This document shows, in pieces, positions 59,549 to 64,000 of a stretch of DNA of 64,000 bases. The stretch covers positions 1 to 64,000 of the forward strand of contig JBEIHX010000012.1 of assembly GCA_040381075.1 (NCBI GenBank), in the 5' to 3' direction. The stretch comes from JBEIHX01 sp040381075 (GTDB taxonomy: Bacteria; Pseudomonadota; Alphaproteobacteria; Caulobacterales; Aquidulcibacteraceae). The position numbers were made by a program, and so were the translations under genes. The notes under the pieces were generated by a model. That model was not told where the DNA came from and made no database searches. It saw only the letters and a list, made by a program, of their open reading frames with translations. Position 1 is the stretch's first letter. Every line of letters begins with the position of its first letter.

Positions 59549-60409
59549 ATGCGCGACTGGCGTATCCGCAGCCAGGCGGACGGCGGTACGGACGTCATGC
59601 CAGGCGCAGCTCCCGGCGGGGGCGCGCAGCCGCGGCTTGCGCCTGAGGTCCAGACCGTGAAAGTCGCCGCCCGGCAGGTGAATGTCTTCTATGGCGCCAA
59701 ACAGGCCCTGTTCGACGTGACGCTCGACGTGCCGGATCGCTCCGTCACCGCATTCATCGGTCCATCCGGCTGCGGAAAGTCAACATTTCTGCGCTGCATC
59801 AACCGGATGAACGACACCATCGAAAGCTGCCGCGTCACCGGACTGATCACGATCGACGGCAAGAACGCCTATGATCGGGATGTCGATCCGGTGGTGCTTC
59901 GCGCCTCGGTCGGCATGGTGTTTCAGAAGCCGAACCCGTTTCCGAAGTCGATCTTCGACAATGTAGCCTACGGTCCGCGGATCCATGGCCTGGCCCGCTC
60001 CGGCGCCGAGCTTGACGAGGTTGTCGAAACCAGCCTGCGGCGCGCCGGCCTGTGGGAAGAGGTCAAGGACCGATTGCACCAGCCCGGAACCAGCCTGTCC
60101 GGCGGACAGCAGCAGCGTCTGGTGATCGCCCGCGCAATCGCCGTGAATCCGGAAGTCATCCTGATGGACGAGCCCTGTTCCGCGCTCGACCCGATCGCCA
60201 CGGCCAGGATCGAGGAACTGATCGACGAATTGCGCGCCACCTTCTGCATCGTCATTGTCACGCACTCGATGGCGCAGGCCGCCCGCGTTTCGCAACAGAC
60301 CGCCTTCTTCCACCTTGGCCGACTCGTGGAGACCGGATCTACTGAAGAGATATTCACCAATCCGCGCGACAGCCGCACCCAGGATTACATCACCGGCCGC
60401 TTCGGCTGA
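59549..60409 (+). CDS. pstB: phosphate ABC transporter ATP-binding protein
   Basis: ATPase of the high-affinity phosphate transporter; 286 residues from the ATG at 59549, about 25 longer than usual because of a Gly/Ala-rich N-terminus, so a start at 59597 (ATG) or later is possible. Motifs: Walker A GPSGCGKST, Q-loop MVFQKPNPFPKSI, signature LSGGQQQR, Walker B VILMDEPCSALDP and the switch His in VTHSM. In relatives pstC and pstA, the permease genes, come just before pstB; here they are missing and an array stands in their place. phoU follows after 23 bp. Confidence 0.95.
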   Translation: MRDWRIRSQADGGTDVMPGAAPGGGAQPRLAPEVQTVKVAARQVNVFYGAKQALFDVTLDVPDRSVTAFIGPSGCGKSTFLRCINRMNDTIESCRVTGLITIDGKNAYDRDVDPVVLRASVGMVFQKPNPFPKSIFDNVAYGPRIHGLARSGAELDEVVETSLRRAGLWEEVKDRLHQPGTSLSGGQQQRLVIARAIAVNPEVILMDEPCSALDPIATARIEELIDELRATFCIVIVTHSMAQAARVSQQTAFFHLGRLVETGSTEEIFTNPRDSRTQDYITGRFG

Positions 60410-60432
60410 CCGCGGACAGGAGGATCGCGCCG

Positions 60433-61125
60433 ATGACGGAACACACCATCAAAGCCTTCGGCGAGGAACTGAAACAGCTCTCGAGCGACATCGCACGCAT
60501 GGGCGGTCTGGCCGAAAGCCTCGTCTCTGACGCCCTCGCCTCCGTCGCCCGGCGGGACAGCGCCCTTGCAAAGGCCACCATCGCCCGCGACGCCCAGATC
60601 GACGCCATGCACAAGGATCTCGAACGGCGCATCATCCGCCTGCTGGCGCTGCGCCAGCCCATGGCGCGCGACCTCCGCGAGGCGATCGCCGGCATCAAGC
60701 TGGCCATCGATATCGAACGCATCGGCGATCTCGGCAAGAACATCGCCAAGCGCGCGCTGATCCTGCACCAGAGCGACCCGATCCCCCTCACGCGCAGCGT
60801 CGAGCGGCTCGGCCGGATCGTCTGCACAAGCCTGAAGGAAGTCCTGGACGCCTACGCCAGCGCAGAGACCGGCCGCGCCGTGGCCGTCTGGAGACAGGAC
60901 GACGAAATCGACGAACATTACAGCGCGCTGTTCCGCGAACTCCTCACCTACATGTTTGAGGATCCCCGCACCATCACGCCCAGCGCCCACATGCTCTTCA
61001 TCGCGAAGAACCTGGAGCGCATCGGCGATCACTGCACCAACATGGCTGAGACCGTGCATTACCTCGTGACTGGCGAGGAACTGCCCGCAGAACGTCCGAA
61101 GGCGGACCTGCTGGCGCCGCAATAG
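60433..61125 (+). CDS. phoU: phosphate transport system regulator PhoU
   Basis: A 230-residue helical protein with two PhoU three-helix bundles, each with its metal-binding E/D-rich motif (KLAIDIERIGDLGKNIA at about 90-106 and AKNLERIGDHCTNMAE at about 197-212). It connects the Pst transporter to PhoR and keeps the regulon off when phosphate is abundant. ATG at 60433 follows CAGGAGG. It lies between pstB and phoB. Confidence 0.96.
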   Translation: MTEHTIKAFGEELKQLSSDIARMGGLAESLVSDALASVARRDSALAKATIARDAQIDAMHKDLERRIIRLLALRQPMARDLREAIAGIKLAIDIERIGDLGKNIAKRALILHQSDPIPLTRSVERLGRIVCTSLKEVLDAYASAETGRAVAVWRQDDEIDEHYSALFRELLTYMFEDPRTITPSAHMLFIAKNLERIGDHCTNMAETVHYLVTGEELPAERPKADLLAPQ

Positions 61126-61166
61126 ACCGGCGCGCAGGGTGTCCTGCACACGCGAGGGGGGTCGAC

Positions 61167-61859
61167 GTGAGCCCGTATGTCCTGGTGGTTGAAGACGAAG
61201 AAGCGCTTGCCGCCCTGCTTCAGTACAATCTGGAGAAGGAAGGCTTTCGCGTCGGCGTGGCCCATGACGGAGAAGAAGCCCTTGTCATGGTCGAGGAACG
61301 CCAGCCCGACCTCGTCATCCTGGATTGGATGCTGCCGAAGGTGCCTGGCATCGAGGTGTGCCGACGCCTGCGCGCCAAGGCTGAAACACGCAATATCCCG
61401 ATTATGATGCTGACCGCGCGCGGCGAGGAAAGCGATCGCATCCGAGGCCTCGACACCGGCGCAGACGACTACGTGGTGAAACCCTTCGGCATGGCCGAAC
61501 TCCTGGCGCGTCTGCGCGCCGTGATGCGGCGCATCCGTCCTGGTCTCGCCGAGGACCGCGTGCGGGTCGGCGACATCGTGATCGATCGCGTCGCCCATCG
61601 CGTCAAACGCGGCCAGCGCGACATTCATCTCGGGCCAACAGAGTTCCGCCTGCTCGACTATCTGATGCAGCACCCCGGACGGGTGTTTTCGCGTGAGCAG
61701 TTGCTCGACGCAGTGTGGGGCTCTGATGTCTATGTCGAGGCGCGCACCGTTGACGTCCACATCGGACGCCTGCGCCGCGCGCTGAACGAAGACGACGAGG
61801 CCGATCTCATCCGCACGGTCCGCTCAGCGGGCTACTCCCTTGATCCGGACGCACGCTGA
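61167..61859 (+). CDS. phoB: phosphate regulon response regulator
   Basis: Transcription factor of the phosphate regulon; 230 residues. Receiver domain with acidic pocket E9-D10, phospho-acceptor D53, T83 and K105, then an OmpR-type winged helix (LGPTEFRLLDYLMQHPGRVFSREQLLDAVWG, in pieces from 153; recognition helix VDVHIGRLRRAL). GTG at 61167 follows GAGGGGGG. It probably binds the Pho box at 59236. Confidence 0.96.
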   Translation: MSPYVLVVEDEEALAALLQYNLEKEGFRVGVAHDGEEALVMVEERQPDLVILDWMLPKVPGIEVCRRLRAKAETRNIPIMMLTARGEESDRIRGLDTGADDYVVKPFGMAELLARLRAVMRRIRPGLAEDRVRVGDIVIDRVAHRVKRGQRDIHLGPTEFRLLDYLMQHPGRVFSREQLLDAVWGSDVYVEARTVDVHIGRLRRALNEDDEADLIRTVRSAGYSLDPDAR

Positions 61860-61967
61860 CCTCAACCAACCGCGCCGCCGCCGGCGCTGCGCCCCGCACG
61901 GCCCGATCCATATCGGATGACACAGGACAGGCCAGGGGCGAACCGGCCGCCGACAGGAGAACGCAAC

Positions 61968-62747
61968 ATGAGCGTGCGCAGCGCCATCATCACCGGGGCG
62001 ACCAGCGGCATCGGACGCGGCGTCGCCCAGACCTTCGCCAGGGCCGGCATGAACCTGCTGATCAACGGGTTCGGCGACACCGCAGCGATTGAACAGGAGA
62101 TCGCTGCGCTGCAGGCGCTCGGTGCGTCGACCGCGCTCCATGCGCCAGCCGACATGGCCAACCCCGCCGATGTCGCCGCCATGGTGGCCAGGGCGGAGGA
62201 GGCGTTCGGGTCTGTCGACATTCTCGTCAACAACGCCGGCGTCCAGCATGTCGCGCCGATCGAAGAATTTCCCATCGAGAAGTGGGACCACATCCTCGCC
62301 ATCAACCTCAGCGGGCCATTCCACGCCATCCGCTGCGCCATGCCGGGCATGAAACGGCGGGGCTACGGGCGGATCATCAACATCGCCAGCGCACACGCGC
62401 TCGTCGCGTCACCCTTCAAGTCAGCCTATGTCGCCGCCAAGCACGGACTTGCGGGGCTGACCAGGACCGTTGCGCTCGAGGGCGCGCCGTTCGGCGTGCG
62501 CTGCAACGCCATATGCCCGGGCTATGTTCTGACGCCGCTCGTCGAGCGCCAGATCCCGGACACCATGAAGGCGCGCGGGCTGACCCGCGAGCAGGTCATC
62601 CAGGATGTGCTCCTGCAGGCCCAGCCGACCAAAGACTTCGTCTCCATCGACCAGGTGGCCGGTTTCTGCGCTTTCCTCGCCTCCGACGCGGCCGACCAGA
62701 TCAACGGCGCACTGCTCTCGATCGACGGCGGCTGGACAGCCCAATGA
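61968..62747 (+). CDS. bdhA: 3-hydroxybutyrate dehydrogenase
   Basis: NAD-dependent short-chain dehydrogenase that oxidises D-3-hydroxybutyrate to acetoacetate in PHB or ketone use; 259 residues. Motifs TGATSGIGRGVAQ, NNAGVQHVAPIEEFP, IASAHALVASPFKSAYVAAKHG and CPGYVLTPLVERQIPD match the 3-HBDH family closely, including the substrate-binding Gln/His/Lys positions. ATG at 61968 follows AGGAGA. No PHB synthesis genes are nearby. Confidence 0.92.
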   Translation: MSVRSAIITGATSGIGRGVAQTFARAGMNLLINGFGDTAAIEQEIAALQALGASTALHAPADMANPADVAAMVARAEEAFGSVDILVNNAGVQHVAPIEEFPIEKWDHILAINLSGPFHAIRCAMPGMKRRGYGRIINIASAHALVASPFKSAYVAAKHGLAGLTRTVALEGAPFGVRCNAICPGYVLTPLVERQIPDTMKARGLTREQVIQDVLLQAQPTKDFVSIDQVAGFCAFLASDAADQINGALLSIDGGWTAQ

Positions 62748-62754
62748 CCCATCC

Positions 62755-62781
62755 CGCCGGGCGGCGACAGCCCGCCCGGCG
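62755..62781. terminator. bidirectional hairpin between bdhA and the hypothetical gene
   Basis: A perfect 10 bp stem (CGCCGGGCGG with CCGCCCGGCG) and a 7-base loop, filling most of the 43 bp convergent gap. No T-run. Confidence 0.7.
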
Positions 62782-62790
62782 TCTCACGCA

Positions 62791-63123
62791 TCAGATTGCC
62801 TCTGAGGCCGGACGCGGGTCTTCGTGCAGCCTGACGATCCACATCCCCTCAGCCGTCGGCATGGCGCGAATCGCCCGCCCGGCGGCGATTTCAGCCCGCA
62901 GGAAACGGCCGACAGGCTGAAAGAGGGTCTCCCCGCCGCCCGGGCGCGCGGGCTCGAAGCGGACGAGGACGCGTCCGCGACCCACGGCGCGGTGGGCGCC
63001 GAGCGCAGCGGCGAGCCAGTCCAGCGCCGCACCCGCCGCAAGACCGCTGAGATCCACCTCGGCGTCCACCACCAGGTTCTCGGTGGTCAGGGCCCTGGCG
63101 TCGTCTGGATCAAGGATCGGCAT
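62791..63123 (-). CDS. hypothetical protein downstream of mmcB
   Basis: A 110-residue soluble protein that I do not recognise. It has an acidic N-terminal part (MPILDPDDARALTTENLVVD), a central amphipathic helix (LDWLAAALGAH) and a mixed alpha/beta C-terminal half with FEPARPGGGETLFQPVGRFLR. ATG at 63123 has no good Shine-Dalgarno. It lies 31 bp after mmcB on the same strand, so they may be one transcript, which would be a hint of a DNA-repair link and nothing more. Normal codon bias for the window. Confidence 0.6.
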   Translation of the reverse strand: MPILDPDDARALTTENLVVDAEVDLSGLAAGAALDWLAAALGAHRAVGRGRVLVRFEPARPGGGETLFQPVGRFLRAEIAAGRAIRAMPTAEGMWIVRLHEDPRPASEAI

Positions 63124-63154
63124 CGCGCGACTGTGAAACGCCGACCGGCGTGGT

Positions 63155-63589
63155 TCAAGCGCCGTCTGTGGTGATCGCCCGCATGGCCGCCAGGCGCGCC
63201 AGGAGCAGCGTCATCGACTTTCGCCGCGCCGGCGCGAGGCTGGTCGGCGCGGCGGCGCGCACAAACGCGCCGTCGAACGCGTCCGCGACAATCACGCCTG
63301 GACCCTGCGGCAGCAAGTCCTGCGGAAAATCCGGCGCGATCGCGAAAAAGAAGCGGTCGCAGAAGGCGCCATAGTCAGGCCATTTGGCGTCTGACAGGAA
63401 ATCCGCCGGGCCGGACTTGACCTCCGCGATCCACAACTCGCCCCTGACCCCGATGCCCACCACGTCTGCGCGCCGACCATTGGGCAGCGGCGCCTCGAGG
63501 ACGCTCGCCACATTCCAGGCCGCAAACAGGCGCACCACGCCCTGCGTGATGATCCGGGTCGTCTCTGGGCGGCTCAGCGCCTCGGCCAT
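63155..63589 (-). CDS. mmcB: MmcB family DNA repair protein
   Basis: A 144-residue nuclease-like protein. Caulobacter MmcB is damage-induced and needed for mitomycin C resistance. The PD-(D/E)xK-type core is visible: NGRRADVVGIG followed by the ExK strand IAEVKSG, and the family-specific KWPDYGAFCDRFFFAIAPDFPQDLLP. The C-terminus (ARRKSMTLLLARLAAMRA) is basic and helical. ATG at 63589; the long upstream frame to 63811 is not family-like. I found no GTTC-N7-GTTC LexA box in its upstream 210 bp. Confidence 0.85.
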   Translation of the reverse strand: MAEALSRPETTRIITQGVVRLFAAWNVASVLEAPLPNGRRADVVGIGVRGELWIAEVKSGPADFLSDAKWPDYGAFCDRFFFAIAPDFPQDLLPQGPGVIVADAFDGAFVRAAAPTSLAPARRKSMTLLLARLAAMRAITTDGA

Positions 63590-63799
63590 GCCTGAAACAT
63601 CGCTCCAGGCGTGTGCGAAATCAAACTGCGCCCGGCAGGGCGGGCCGGCGGGATCGGTCGCGGCGTGAGCCGGCCCGCGCATGACGCTTTGGCGGGCTCG
63701 CCGGGGGCCGCGCAGGCGACGCCTGTCGGCCCGGGGGCCACGGGCCCCGCCGCCGGTGTGGGTCTCGCTTCCCCGCGCCGGCGCGGCTATGACACCTGC

Positions 63800-64000
63800 A
63801 TGAACGTGCATATCGTCGGCATCGCCGGGGCAGGGGTGTCAGCCCTCGCCTCAATTCTCGCCTCTCAGGGCGCGCAGGTGACTGGGTCGGACGCAGACGC
63901 CTTTCCCCCCGTCACCACCTACCTTGACCGCGCAGGCATCCGCTACGCCACCCGTTTTGACCGGGCCAACGTTCCAGAGCATGTCGATCTCGCGATCATC
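63800..64000 (+). CDS. Mur ligase family protein, Mpl-like (3' end outside window)
   Basis: The first 67 residues of a Mur ligase: the N-terminal Rossmann domain with GIAGAGVSALASIL, then VTGSDADAFPPVTTYLDRAG and HVDLAII. The 'GSD..(F/Y)PP..T.L' pattern is like Mpl, the muropeptide ligase for peptidoglycan recycling, more than MurC, but only a fragment is visible. ATG at 63800 with a TATGAC ten bases upstream. It is divergent from mmcB. Confidence 0.7.
   Translation, partial: MNVHIVGIAGAGVSALASILASQGAQVTGSDADAFPPVTTYLDRAGIRYATRFDRANVPEHVDLAII

Noticed and set aside
1..64000. tRNA or rRNA genes
   Set aside because: No T-loop (GGTTCGANTCC) with a cloverleaf context was found in the gaps; the few matches to parts of it lie inside well-supported coding regions.

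Overview
This 64 kb window comes from a GC-rich alphaproteobacterial chromosome. The gene set (RcdA/DUF1465 with DUF1192, MmcB, a DnaX and an L31 without zinc cysteines, class I lysyl-tRNA synthetase, and phoR-pstB-phoU-phoB) together with a TTAA-N7-TTAA CtrA-type box and a GTTC-N7-GTTC LexA-type box point to the Caulobacterales/Maricaulales/Hyphomonadaceae part of the class. The assignment is an inference from gene content. No rRNA, tRNA, CRISPR array or prophage was seen, and mobile DNA is limited to one IS3-type transposase at the left edge.

Layout. 1-735: 3' part of an IS3-family transposase whose third catalytic residue is changed. 787-10244: membrane-anchored cytochrome c, kdsB-pheA, a DUF969-DUF979-DUF2891 transporter operon, a DUF885 lipoprotein and a dicarboxylate/amino-acid symporter. 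10762-20116: sucC, a Baeyer-Villiger-type monooxygenase, galU-pgi, thiE, a Sel1-repeat protein and lysK. 20129-26250: accA, dnaX, mtaB-ftsY and a small membrane protein. 26500-32013: sucD, sucA and sucB, the rest of the 2-oxoglutarate to succinate segment whose sucC lies about 15 kb away on the other strand. 32138-36350: an RraB/Imm26-like two-domain protein, an oligopeptidase and a short-chain dehydrogenase. 36901-43578: a membrane RCK-RyR sensor protein, rpmE, rcdA, DUF1192, a quinone oxidoreductase and a VWA lipoprotein. 43555-51270: P-type ATPase, OmpA lipoprotein, GST and an M13 peptidase. 51357-57500: a complete RND efflux operon. 57683-61859: phoR-pstB-phoU-phoB. 61968-64000: 3-hydroxybutyrate dehydrogenase, a hypothetical gene with mmcB, and the start of an Mpl-like Mur ligase.

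The most unusual feature is not a gene. Nearly every intergenic gap longer than about 120 bp holds a short tandem array of 6-18 bp units (mostly 12-16 bp, 2-12 copies). Each array has its own unit sequence, they occur in convergent, divergent and co-directional gaps alike, and one gap has five different arrays almost end to end. Two arrays sit in frame inside the signal sequences of exported lipoproteins. The largest, twelve G-rich 12-mers, lies between a Pho box and pstB, where pstC and pstA would be expected.

Other points of interest are the LexA-type and CtrA-type boxes upstream of dnaX, the RCK-RyR protein, the RraB-Imm26-like fusion, the split succinyl-CoA synthetase genes and several long hairpins in convergent gaps. 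All calls are from reading the sequence; no database search was run.
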